Below, piece after piece: positions 1-8,669 of a stretch of DNA of 64,000 bases (the stretch's first letter is position 1; the number at the start of each line of letters is the position of its first letter). Under the pieces are notes generated by a model. The model searched no databases. It was not told the origin of the DNA and saw only the letters and a list, made by a program, of their open reading frames with translations. The position numbers and the translations under genes are program-made. Origin of the DNA: CAYGZL01 sp964354345 (lineage in GTDB: Bacteria > Chloroflexota > Anaerolineae > Anaerolineales > UBA4823). The stretch spans positions 39,115 to 103,114 of the forward strand of contig CAYGZL010000043.1 in the NCBI GenBank assembly GCA_964354345.1. The letters run 5' to 3'.

Positions 1-27
1 GTTCATTAGGTTACAAGGAAATATAAA

Positions 28-897
28 ATGGCACGAAAAACCGGCCTGGGTAGGGGTCTAGCTGCATTAATTCCGGGTAATGAGCAGCCGGTTCCCGGGG
101 GTATATCCAGTATTCCAGTGGATCGGATTAAACCCAATCCAATGCAGCCGCGGGCTCGGGAAAAGCTCGAAAATTTACCGGCTGATATTCTTGAGCTGGC
201 TGAGTCGATTAAAGAACATGGGATACTGCAGCCTTTGATTGTGACTTATGACCCGGCCGAGGATGTGTATATCCTGATCGCTGGTGAGCGCCGCTGGCGG
301 GCAGCGCAGCAGGCTGGTCTTGACAGTGTTCCTGCCCTGATTCGTGAGGCAACTGAACAAGAGCGTCTGGAACTGGCTTTAATTGAAAATATCCAGCGTG
401 CTGATCTGGATCCATTGGAAGAAGCTGAGGCTTATCGTCAGTTGACCGAAAATTTTAGTTTGACTCACGATGAAGTGGCCAGGCGAGTGGGGAAAAGCCG
501 TGAAACGATCACCAATATCCTGCGTTTGTTAAATCTGGCCCCGGATGTTCGTGAAGCATTGTTGAAAGGGAAGATTACGGAGAGTCATGCCCGTACCTTG
601 CTGGGTCTGACTAATCCTGAAGCGCAAAGTGCAGCCTTAAACCAGGTACTCGAACGCAATCTGACTGTCCGCCAGACCGAAGAACTGGTGCGGTTGCTCA
701 ATGGACAGCGCCTGCCTCACCCACCTCGTCCGTCTGCTGCCCCTGAAATTACTGCGCTGGAGGACCGTTTGCGCAATCGGTTAGGAACCCGCGTTCGATT
801 GAAAAGGCGCGGGAAAGGCGGCTCTCTCACAATCAATTTCTATTCCGAAGAAGAGTTAAATTCTCTGGTGGATATTATTCTGGATGGAGACTCTTAA
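28..897 (+). CDS. parB: Chromosome-partitioning protein ParB
   Basis: ParB is the CTP-dependent DNA clamp that loads at parS sites near the origin and, with ParA, segregates chromosomes. The 289-residue protein has the usual family length. It begins with the typical basic RKTGLGRGLAALIPG segment, followed by the ParB/Srx nucleotide domain with GERRWRAA at about residues 86-93 and ENIQRADLDPLEEAEAY at about 120-136. A helix-turn-helix lies at about 145-165 and a C-terminal dimerisation segment ends the protein. The ATG at 28 is preceded by an AAGGAA ribosome binding site. parA usually lies just upstream and would be outside the window. No parS site was identified here. Confidence 0.95.
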   Translation: MARKTGLGRGLAALIPGNEQPVPGGISSIPVDRIKPNPMQPRAREKLENLPADILELAESIKEHGILQPLIVTYDPAEDVYILIAGERRWRAAQQAGLDSVPALIREATEQERLELALIENIQRADLDPLEEAEAYRQLTENFSLTHDEVARRVGKSRETITNILRLLNLAPDVREALLKGKITESHARTLLGLTNPEAQSAALNQVLERNLTVRQTEELVRLLNGQRLPHPPRPSAAPEITALEDRLRNRLGTRVRLKRRGKGGSLTINFYSEEELNSLVDIILDGDS

Positions 898-913
898 GGT
901 TCAAAGATAAAGT

Positions 914-2521
914 ATGCTGATCCTAGTAACCAACGCAAAAATATATACAATGGATTCTTCAATGCCAACCGCGACCTGCCTGGTGATTGAGGACGGGAGG
1001 ATTAAGGCGGTTGGAGGAAAAGAGCTTGAGCAGGAATATCGAGGCGGGGGACAGCTTTTCGATGCAGGAACGAGAGCTGTCATACCTGGTCTGACGGATG
1101 CACACCTGCATTTGGAACAGTATGCGTTAGGTCTGCAAAAGGTTGATTGTGAAACTGCCACCAAAGGAGAATGCCTGGCGCGGGTCGCTAGGAGAGCCCA
1201 CCAATTGCCTCCCGGTAAATGGATTTTGGGTCATGGTTGGAATCAAAATGACTGGTCTGAAGGCTATGGAAATGCGGCAGAATTGGATCAGGTAGCGCCC
1301 GATCAGCCAGTTTTTCTTACTGCCAAATCCTTACATGCTGCCTGGGTAAACAGTGCTGCATTGCGGTTGGCTAATTTGACAGCTGATACACCCGATCCTT
1401 CTGGTGGGAGACTCGGGAGAGACGCGCATGGTAATCTAAGCGGAATTTTATATGAAAGGGCGATGGAACTCGTTTATACGGTGATCCCCGAGCCCTCGCA
1501 AGAACAGGTGTGTACAGCAATTCAACAAGCGCAATTAGGGTTATGGAAAATGGGCCTGACCGGGGTTCATGATTTTGACCGCCGACGTTGTTTTATGGCT
1601 TTACAGAAATTGCACCAGAATAACGAGCTCTACTTACGGGTTCTCAAGAGTATCCCTTTTGAGGATTTACCTCATGCAGTTGCCCTGGGTTTGCGTACAG
1701 GCTTCGGAGATGATGTCTTACGTATCGGGCAGGTGAAGGCCTTCGCCGATGGCGCTTTGGGTCCTCAAACGGCAGCGATGCTACAACCCTATGACAATCA
1801 GGTCGAAAACTCAGGTATCCTGATGATGGATGTTGAAGAACTCTATGAGCTTGGGCGGATGGCAGTTGATGCAGGTTTGGCTTTGGCTGTGCATGCCATC
1901 GGCGACCGAGCCAACCATGAAGTTCTGCAGGCTTTTGAGCAACTCAGGGAATATGAGTATGAAATAGCCAGGCGAAAAGGTCAGCAGGTATCCCATAAAC
2001 AATTAAGGCACCGCATTGAGCATGTTCAGTTAATCCACCCCGATGACGCCAATCGTTTAGCTAAGTTAGACATTATTGCGTCTATGCAACCGATTCACGC
2101 TCCTTCGGATATGCTAATGGCAGACAGATTTTGGGGAAAACGGGCAACTTTTGCATATGCCTGGCGTACGCAACTCAAATCTGGCGCTGTGCTGGCGTTC
2201 GGTTCTGACGCGCCAGTAGAATCGCCAAATCCCTTCTGGGGTGTGCAGGCAGCGGTGACACGCCGGCGCCTGGACGGCACCCCTGGTCCGGACGGTTGGT
2301 ATCCAGAGCAACGCCTATCCATCGATCAGGCGATCCATGCATTTACCTCTGGGGCAGCGTATGCCGCGGGTATGGAAGACCGACTCGGCAAGATAGCTCC
2401 AGGTTACCTGGCTGATCTGTTGATCTTGGATCGAGATCCATTTGCTTGTCCCCCAGACGAGCTCCATAGGATTCGCCCTACAGCCACTATGGTAGATGGC
2501 CATTGGGTATATGGGGAGTAA
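914..2521 (+). CDS. Amidohydrolase family 3 protein (YtcJ-like)
   Basis: This is a metal-dependent amidohydrolase of the YtcJ/exoenzyme-regulatory AepA type, 535 residues, probably cytoplasmic because no signal peptide is visible. The first metal motif DAHLHLE places His64 and His66 in the barrel, with later histidines in HAIGDRANHE (about 326) and HRIEH (about 366) and the acidic ligand in SDAP (about 431). The N- and C-terminal ends form the usual beta-sandwich. It follows parB by 16 bases on the same strand and may be co-transcribed. The substrate cannot be told from sequence; family members act on amides, N-formyl compounds or cyclic ureides. The ribosome binding site is weak. Confidence 0.85.
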   Translation: MLILVTNAKIYTMDSSMPTATCLVIEDGRIKAVGGKELEQEYRGGGQLFDAGTRAVIPGLTDAHLHLEQYALGLQKVDCETATKGECLARVARRAHQLPPGKWILGHGWNQNDWSEGYGNAAELDQVAPDQPVFLTAKSLHAAWVNSAALRLANLTADTPDPSGGRLGRDAHGNLSGILYERAMELVYTVIPEPSQEQVCTAIQQAQLGLWKMGLTGVHDFDRRRCFMALQKLHQNNELYLRVLKSIPFEDLPHAVALGLRTGFGDDVLRIGQVKAFADGALGPQTAAMLQPYDNQVENSGILMMDVEELYELGRMAVDAGLALAVHAIGDRANHEVLQAFEQLREYEYEIARRKGQQVSHKQLRHRIEHVQLIHPDDANRLAKLDIIASMQPIHAPSDMLMADRFWGKRATFAYAWRTQLKSGAVLAFGSDAPVESPNPFWGVQAAVTRRRLDGTPGPDGWYPEQRLSIDQAIHAFTSGAAYAAGMEDRLGKIAPGYLADLLILDRDPFACPPDELHRIRPTATMVDGHWVYGE

Positions 2522-2559
2522 AAGATAAATATCAGGCGCTAAAGTCTGCTGAGTACATT

Positions 2560-4899
2560 CTACCGGTTATTGTGGTCTAACTGCTGAGATTGCAGTTGGA
2601 TTGGTGAAATAGTTGTCAGATCGGCGTAAATCACCAATCGTTTTAAATACATCCGTAGATCGTTGTCCCAGTCAATGCAGGTGATTAAGGTTAATTGAGA
2701 TTTGTCGGTAGATTTGACTACAGTAAAGTCGTCATCATTGACGATTTTTTGCTCACGCACCTGGTAAGTGTATATATTCTTTTCCGTAGATATGGTGACT
2801 AATTCACCAGGTTGAAGTAGATCGAGGTTACGGAAAGGTCCATCACTGCCATCTCGCAATGTGACATGTCCGGCCAGGCCGGTGTTTCCTCCAAGACCAG
2901 GCCAGGAAGTATCGCCCATCCAGGCAATCTCTTCTTTCAATCCCGCAATTTTCCAGCTTAAACCGTCGAAGGGGACATATTTTACGATTGCGTCTAGCCC
3001 AAGAGTTGGAATCATCATTTTGACTACTGGGCTAGTATCCGGCGCAGATTGGCCGGCTGGCACGGGGGTAAGGAGGATCGGAGTTGGAATGGGAAAATCG
3101 GGTAATTTATCTGGTTCTATTGGTTGGGGTACGAGATGATATGTACCTTCCTCTGTTGGAGACCAGCCCGAGGTGATCGAAAGTCCATTGTCAACTTGAT
3201 TGGATGATTGGCTCATCTCAGGTTGGAAAACTTGAGCAGGCTTAATGCTCCACGCCAGCGCGCCAAATAAGACTCCAGAAATAAGCAGAATCAAACCTGT
3301 TCGAGTGAACCAGCTTGCCCAAGGTGAGGTTTTCCGGCGAGCACGGACGCTGTAGGCGATAATACCTGAACCTATCAGGATCAATGTAAGACTGATTGCC
3401 AGGATAATTTCGAATAAATTTGATGAACTGGCGCTTAATTCGATACCGCCTGTGCCTGGCAGCGTGGATGTTACTTGGATTTGGAGAGTAATGGTGTTCG
3501 TTTGTGTTGTGGGATTACTCGTTCCATACACATAGCTGATCGTAGCGTAATTTATTACATTGACGTTCTGTGTCGGAACGTTGTTTATTTTTATTTTAAT
3601 TGTAATGATTGAATATTCTTTGGGTAAAAGAGTTCCGATATTTACCGTTACTTTTTTAGTACTGACATTCGTTGTTGGAGTGCCTTTCGAGGCTGTGGCG
3701 CTACTTGCGGTAAGGGTAAAGTAGGGGGAGGTTAAATAGTCCTCTAGAATTACTTCTTTGGCTGAGGCTAACCCTTTGTTCTCGACTCGAATTGTAAAAG
3801 TGACCTCATCCTTGATATGAGCTAAAGTAGCATTAACTGCTTTAGTCGAGGCGAGCGTTGGGTATATTGTCCCGGTGGCTGTGGAGGTGGGTTGAGTGCC
3901 TGTCGCTGTTGGTGTTAAGGTAGCGGTATAAGTCGGCGGAGTCCCAGTAAATGTCGGTGTGTTGGTAACCGATGCGGTTGCGGTGGGGGTTTTCGTGAAG
4001 GTATTCGGATCGAAAGCTGTAACGTTAAGGGGCTGAATGTTTGGATTTGTTATGTATTGATAGATATTTGTGGAATATCCATATAGGAGGGTTGATAGGC
4101 TAGCGTTCCCAATGCCGATAATACGAACTGTATAAATGACAGTTATATCTCCACCGACTGAGTTAGTTCCTATGCAGGTCCGGTAAGTTAGCGATAGAGG
4201 ATTGCTATCCCATTGACACGCATCGGCATAAGGCCGATCGTTTAACCCCCCAGCCGGGCTGGTGTACGAAGCGCTAATCGAAACAATTTCGAAGATGCCC
4301 TGAGGAAAATTGATGGCATGAACCAATTGCTCATATTGAGATAAATTTTGGGCGACGTAGCTAAAATTGTATATTTGTCCGACTTGTACTAGGGTTGGGC
4401 CGTTAATAGGGGATATGGTTGTATTCGATAATCCTTCGATAGGCTCCACCCAAAGCTGGCGAGGCGTAGGAGTGCTAATTTCAGGAATATCCTGAGCAGT
4501 TGCAGTGATATGATACGCCCGAGAGGTGTTATAAGCGTTTGTATTGCGGGTGATTTCGATGGTGTAATAAAATACATGGCAGGTGGATGCGGATAAGGAA
4601 GTTAGCAACTGTGTGCTGGTACCAACCAGGTTGATATACAGACCATTACTATCGTCCCAAACGAAGTTTACTATAATAGTTGAAGCCGCTGTATCGCCGC
4701 TATTACATAAACGAACACTGACCGGGTAAATATTGGGTCCCTTGATGATCTCGTTTTTATCTAGCCCGATTATGTCCCAGGTGATAGGTGTCAGGGTTAG
4801 AATAGGTGCAGCCTGACTTATCCGGGTTGGTCTGGTGATAGACAAGCCCAGGGTGATTATAAGCACAATAATAAGTAGGATATACTTTGTGTTGCGCAT
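2560..4899 (-). CDS. Surface protein fused to a sortase, with internal LPGTG sorting-type signal
   Basis: The 779-residue protein joins two parts normally made separately. Residues 1-30 are a signal peptide or anchor. Residues about 35-300 and 350-480 are beta-rich DUF11-like adhesive domains separated by a Thr/Pro-rich linker (300-350). LPGTGG at 480-485 is followed by a membrane segment (about 495-516) and the basic group RARRK (519-523), which is the layout of a cell-wall sorting signal. A second membrane segment (about 534-551) leads into a sortase domain (about 627-762) with His678, Cys741 in TLITC and Arg754. A TATAAT on the minus strand (4909-4914) ends only 9 bases before the ATG. It lies head-to-head with a small S26 signal peptidase. 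The sortase is class D/E-like. Confidence 0.85.
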   Translation of the reverse strand: MRNTKYILLIIVLIITLGLSITRPTRISQAAPILTLTPITWDIIGLDKNEIIKGPNIYPVSVRLCNSGDTAASTIIVNFVWDDSNGLYINLVGTSTQLLTSLSASTCHVFYYTIEITRNTNAYNTSRAYHITATAQDIPEISTPTPRQLWVEPIEGLSNTTISPINGPTLVQVGQIYNFSYVAQNLSQYEQLVHAINFPQGIFEIVSISASYTSPAGGLNDRPYADACQWDSNPLSLTYRTCIGTNSVGGDITVIYTVRIIGIGNASLSTLLYGYSTNIYQYITNPNIQPLNVTAFDPNTFTKTPTATASVTNTPTFTGTPPTYTATLTPTATGTQPTSTATGTIYPTLASTKAVNATLAHIKDEVTFTIRVENKGLASAKEVILEDYLTSPYFTLTASSATASKGTPTTNVSTKKVTVNIGTLLPKEYSIITIKIKINNVPTQNVNVINYATISYVYGTSNPTTQTNTITLQIQVTSTLPGTGGIELSASSSNLFEIILAISLTLILIGSGIIAYSVRARRKTSPWASWFTRTGLILLISGVLFGALAWSIKPAQVFQPEMSQSSNQVDNGLSITSGWSPTEEGTYHLVPQPIEPDKLPDFPIPTPILLTPVPAGQSAPDTSPVVKMMIPTLGLDAIVKYVPFDGLSWKIAGLKEEIAWMGDTSWPGLGGNTGLAGHVTLRDGSDGPFRNLDLLQPGELVTISTEKNIYTYQVREQKIVNDDDFTVVKSTDKSQLTLITCIDWDNDLRMYLKRLVIYADLTTISPIQLQSQQLDHNNR

Positions 4900-4957
4900 T
4901 CCTTTGTTATTATATCACTGGGTTCCAGGTTTTTTCTAAATTAGACAGGAGAATCCG

Positions 4958-5464
4958 TTGCATGTGGTTATGTCAGAGCTGGATATCCGCCAGACTGATT
5001 TCGTTAATATAGCACAAGAGCTTCTGGCTGGAGGTCGCATATTGCGTTTTCAAGCCAGAGGTTTTAGCATGCGCCCATCAATTCTTGATCAGGATTTTCT
5101 TGAAATTCACTCAATATCTCAAAACGAAGTATCTATGGGTGATATTTTACTTTATTTAAGCATTGATGGGCGAATTTTGGTCCATCGCGTAGTCAAGAAA
5201 CTAAGAACTGAAAGAGGAGCGGCCTGGATCCTCCAGGGAGATGCGCTGCTCTATCCGGATGGTGTAGTCGAGACTCGCCAGATAATTGGTCGGGTTGGCC
5301 AGATTGAAAGAAATGGAAAGCGTTGGTTGTTACATACTCCATGGCAGCGAGTGAAAGGTAAAGCCTGGGTAAATATATTATCCATGGTAAAAGTAGTGAT
5401 TAGAACAGGTATATCGATAAAATGCTGGTTAAAATTAATCATTCCGCCGCGGAACTCACCTTGA
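4958..5464 (+). CDS. S26 family signal peptidase-like protein
   Basis: This 168-residue protein has the catalytic serine in GFSMRPSI (Ser37), a histidine in ILVHRV (His76) and an acidic GD at about 94-95. The Ser-His-Asp arrangement resembles the SipW/ER-type signal peptidases rather than the Ser-Lys bacterial type. There is no N-terminal membrane anchor, which is unusual for a signal peptidase, so it may be soluble or attach through the mildly hydrophobic C-terminus. I chose the TTG at 4958 because AGGAG at 4947-4951 lies 6 bases before it; the ATG at 4970 is 18 bases away. It is divergent from the sortase fusion and may process secreted proteins with it. Its 3' end overlaps selB by 26 bases, tail to tail. 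Confidence 0.7.
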   Translation: MHVVMSELDIRQTDFVNIAQELLAGGRILRFQARGFSMRPSILDQDFLEIHSISQNEVSMGDILLYLSIDGRILVHRVVKKLRTERGAAWILQGDALLYPDGVVETRQIIGRVGQIERNGKRWLLHTPWQRVKGKAWVNILSMVKVVIRTGISIKCWLKLIIPPRNSP

Positions 5465-7400
5465 GATGGCGTGTGTCACCTTCCCGAATCGTAATCCCGA
5501 TCGTATCCAAATACTCGAGAAAAGCCAATGCATAACGACGGCTTGTGTTGAAATAGTCTCGCACCTGAGCTGCGGTGATGGAACCTTGCTTACTGATCAA
5601 TAACCGTAGGTCATCCACCATTTTATCGAAGTCTTGCTTTCGAAAAACTACGTCTGGAGCGACTAAGATCAACTCGCCCAAATCAGTTAAGGCGTTGAAA
5701 ACATCCTCGCCGACCACTGTTTGACAATCTTTAGCGGATGGCGGTGCATACGGTGTTTTTTTGAAGGAATCCAGGAGTTGATCTATCAGATGAGATTGTT
5801 GGGGAGTAAATACAATCTGATGACCTGGGATTTTGATATACCCCCCACTTTCCTCGAGTTTGTTTTCAATCAATAATTTGTAGATCGTCAGTGTAAAGAC
5901 ACGTCCAGTGATAGATACATTGGCTGTCATACCTCTTCCCAACCTGCTGCGAAATTCTTCTTTCAATATACCAGGTCTGAGGGGGTATGTCTGATGATAT
6001 CGCTGTACTTCACTTAAACTCCGTTCTGCTACACTTAACCAGGCGCTCTGACTGATTATGAGGTGATTAGATTGGGGAAAAGTGTCTGTTAGTCCTAAAT
6101 CACCATTCGTAGCGGTTGGTTCGAAAGAAATAAACAGGTTCTGTTTCCATAGTATCTGAAGAGCCTGCTTAGCCATATCTGGAGCAAGATTAGAGCGGGT
6201 GACGACTTCTTTTACCAAGCCTGCACCCACAACTAATAAAGTCTGGAATAATATATCGGCAGGCGTCCCTTGCGAGATTGCTTCCAACCGGTTAAGCATA
6301 TCTTTGGCAAAGCGTTTGTGGCGACCTTTGGGGAACGGATCGACGACCTGACCACCGCCCAATGTCTCCCCAGGAGAGGGACGGCGCAAGATATAGCGAT
6401 CACCACGCATGGCGACAACAGGTTGGCTGAGTTCCAATTGTAACCAGCCTTCTTGCCCAGGATTTAGTTCCTCAATCCCGAGCAGCCTTATGCTGGCCAG
6501 TACTTCGGCTGCGCCAAGGTAGAGTTTTACTTCAGTTCGATGTTTTAAAGACTGGGTAATGTCGGGAAGCATCCGAAAACGCACATCCAGAAGCTGAGTC
6601 GGCTGATAATTCCCAGGATGAGCCAGTACATTACCTCTTTCGAGTTGATCAGTAGTTAATCCGGTAAGGTTCACGGCAGTCCGGCTGCCAGGGACTGCAA
6701 TCTCTGCTTTTCTTTTATGTGTCTGTAAACCCCGAATACGCGTGCGAAGTTTTTGAGGTAAGATTTCAACTTCATCACCCAGCCGTAGACAGCCGTCAAT
6801 CAAAGTACCTGTTACCACAGTACCAAATCCTGCAATGGTAAATATTCGGTCGATCGGTAGTCGTGCCCGGTTTAAATCTACTCTATTTGGGTTTTCTGTC
6901 AAACATGTCTGGATGGCTTGAATTAAACCGGGAATGCCCTGGCGAGTTTTTGCTGATACCCGGAGAATCGGTGCTTCCTCTAATACGGTACCGGTCAGAA
7001 CATGGCGGACATCCGCTTCAACCAGGTCCAGCCATTCTGTGTCTTCAATCAAATCGCTCTTGGTTAGAGCAACTACGCCGGTGTGGATATGCAGGATATC
7101 CAGGATGGCCAGATGTTCTCGGGTTTGCGGCATCACGCCCTCGTCGCAAGCAACGACTAGTAGAGCGGCATCGATTCCACCCACCCCGGCGAGCATATTT
7201 TCTATGAAATCACGGTGCCCAGGTACGTCAATGATGCCAACCTCTTGACCGTCGGGCAAAGTCATCCAGGCAAATCCCAGGTCAATGGTCATCTCACGCT
7301 CCCGCTCTTCTTTTAACCGGTCTGGATGAGTTCCGGTAAGCGCTTCGACTAGGGATGATTTTCCGTGATCTACATGACCTGCAGTACCTATGACCCGCAT
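5439..7400 (-). CDS. selB: Selenocysteine-specific elongation factor SelB
   Basis: SelB delivers Sec-tRNA(Sec) to the ribosome at UGA codons that carry a SECIS hairpin. The 653-residue protein starts with an EF-Tu-like GTPase domain: G1 GHVDHGKS at residues 8-15, then DVPGH and TKSD. The translation-factor beta-barrels follow, and the C-terminal part from about residue 370 has the winged-helix repeats that bind SECIS RNA. Length is normal for bacterial SelB. It is the last gene of a long minus-strand run, 6 bases after the coiled-coil gene. No selA, selD or tRNA-Sec gene was found in the window. Its likely client here is the formate dehydrogenase with an in-frame UGA at 53610-53612. Confidence 0.95.
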   Translation of the reverse strand: MRVIGTAGHVDHGKSSLVEALTGTHPDRLKEEREREMTIDLGFAWMTLPDGQEVGIIDVPGHRDFIENMLAGVGGIDAALLVVACDEGVMPQTREHLAILDILHIHTGVVALTKSDLIEDTEWLDLVEADVRHVLTGTVLEEAPILRVSAKTRQGIPGLIQAIQTCLTENPNRVDLNRARLPIDRIFTIAGFGTVVTGTLIDGCLRLGDEVEILPQKLRTRIRGLQTHKRKAEIAVPGSRTAVNLTGLTTDQLERGNVLAHPGNYQPTQLLDVRFRMLPDITQSLKHRTEVKLYLGAAEVLASIRLLGIEELNPGQEGWLQLELSQPVVAMRGDRYILRRPSPGETLGGGQVVDPFPKGRHKRFAKDMLNRLEAISQGTPADILFQTLLVVGAGLVKEVVTRSNLAPDMAKQALQILWKQNLFISFEPTATNGDLGLTDTFPQSNHLIISQSAWLSVAERSLSEVQRYHQTYPLRPGILKEEFRSRLGRGMTANVSITGRVFTLTIYKLLIENKLEESGGYIKIPGHQIVFTPQQSHLIDQLLDSFKKTPYAPPSAKDCQTVVGEDVFNALTDLGELILVAPDVVFRKQDFDKMVDDLRLLISKQGSITAAQVRDYFNTSRRYALAFLEYLDTIGITIREGDTRHLKVSSAAE

Positions 7401-7406
7401 GATAAA

Positions 7407-8591
7407 TTATTGTGGACGCGGTCTACCCAGTGTCCGTTCGTAAGTGGTAACCCATTCATGCGCCAGGGCAAGCAACGACTGTAAACGTTTCTCGGCTTGT
7501 TCATTCACCGTGTGGAGTAAATCCTGAATTCGTTGGATAGTTTCTTCGAGCTGGTTCGTCTTTTCGATCAATTTCTCATATTGACGAGTGGTTTCGTTGC
7601 GCTGTTCTTCGAGTGTCAGAGTATAGTTCGTCCAACGCTTTTGGTCATCGGCGCGGAAGGTTACCCATTCTTGACGAAAACGCTCTTCCGCCAGGCGTTG
7701 TATTTCGGTTAATTCATTAATCCGACGGTCGACTTTTTGGGTCAGTTCCTCTACAGTTTGTTGTGAGCGTTTTACAGCCCGATGGGTGGCCTCCAATGTT
7801 TGCAGGTTGTTCTCGATTTCGGTTGTCTGAGCTTCGATGATCAGGAAACGAGCTTCCCATTCTTTCCACACCCGCTCCCGTTCCAACTGATAGAGAGCTT
7901 GTTTTTCCATGAAGCCTTCTTGAGATTCACGCCTTTCGGTTTCGATCACTGCAAGCTCATTCATGCGAGTTTCGATTTTCTTGGCGTTCTGGACAGCCAG
8001 TTCAATTCGGCCGCGTTGTTCATCGACTCGCTTGCGCACTGCAGCTACTTCCCCCGTTAAATCAGTTAGCCGCTTGGCATCTTGTCGACGTCCATCATCC
8101 AGTAATCGGATTGTTCGGGTATATTCCTCTTCACTCCGTCGTAATGTATCAAGCCGTCCACGTACTTCATCGATTAATTTTGCTAGCCGGCTATCTTCCT
8201 CAGTTCGAGCTTTCAAGGCGCGCTTGATTTCGGGGAGCGCGTCAAGTTCTTTTCGTAAATCAGCCAGGTTCGTATCAATTGTTCGAATCTCGACGCGCCG
8301 TAATTTTTCAGCGTCTTCATCGCGCTTTTTGATTTGCCGCTCTAATTCCTCGAAGTATTGTTTTGACTCCAGGCGTTGTTGGAGAAGGACTTCATCGAAA
8401 TGATCCATACGAGCAATCAGAGCCGAGAGCCGAGTAATTTCACTGCTGAGATCCTTAATCTGGTTGATTAAGGGCATTACATTCCCTTCCAACGCAACCA
8501 GACGCTCTTCTAAAGCTCCTATACGGGCTTTATCCTTGCGCCGTTCATCATCTAACCAATCAACTTGTTTTATTATTTGATCTAATTCCAT
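7407..8591 (-). CDS. Long coiled-coil protein, function unknown
   Basis: This protein of about 394 residues is almost entirely charged heptad-like sequence rich in Glu, Arg, Lys, Leu and Gln, with no membrane span, signal peptide or catalytic motif. It should form a long cytoplasmic coiled coil. The start at 8591 is preferred because AGGAG stands 8 bases upstream; an ATG seven codons earlier (8612) has no comparable site. It sits between the complex-I-like membrane genes and selB, 6 bases from selB, so it is probably co-transcribed. I do not recognise a family. A structural or scaffolding role is possible, but nothing in the sequence proves it. Confidence 0.75.
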   Translation of the reverse strand: MELDQIIKQVDWLDDERRKDKARIGALEERLVALEGNVMPLINQIKDLSSEITRLSALIARMDHFDEVLLQQRLESKQYFEELERQIKKRDEDAEKLRRVEIRTIDTNLADLRKELDALPEIKRALKARTEEDSRLAKLIDEVRGRLDTLRRSEEEYTRTIRLLDDGRRQDAKRLTDLTGEVAAVRKRVDEQRGRIELAVQNAKKIETRMNELAVIETERRESQEGFMEKQALYQLERERVWKEWEARFLIIEAQTTEIENNLQTLEATHRAVKRSQQTVEELTQKVDRRINELTEIQRLAEERFRQEWVTFRADDQKRWTNYTLTLEEQRNETTRQYEKLIEKTNQLEETIQRIQDLLHTVNEQAEKRLQSLLALAHEWVTTYERTLGRPRPQ

Positions 8592-8669
8592 TTGACGATC
8601 TCCTGCCATCACCTTATTAATATGATGAAGAATATTAAATGGATAAGCATTATAGCAGTTAATTAATGG

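Noticed and set aside
7963..8403. Plus-strand frame of 146 codons, Ser/Arg-rich
   Set aside because: It is the antisense shadow of the coiled-coil gene; composition mirrors Glu/Arg codons and there is no ribosome binding site.
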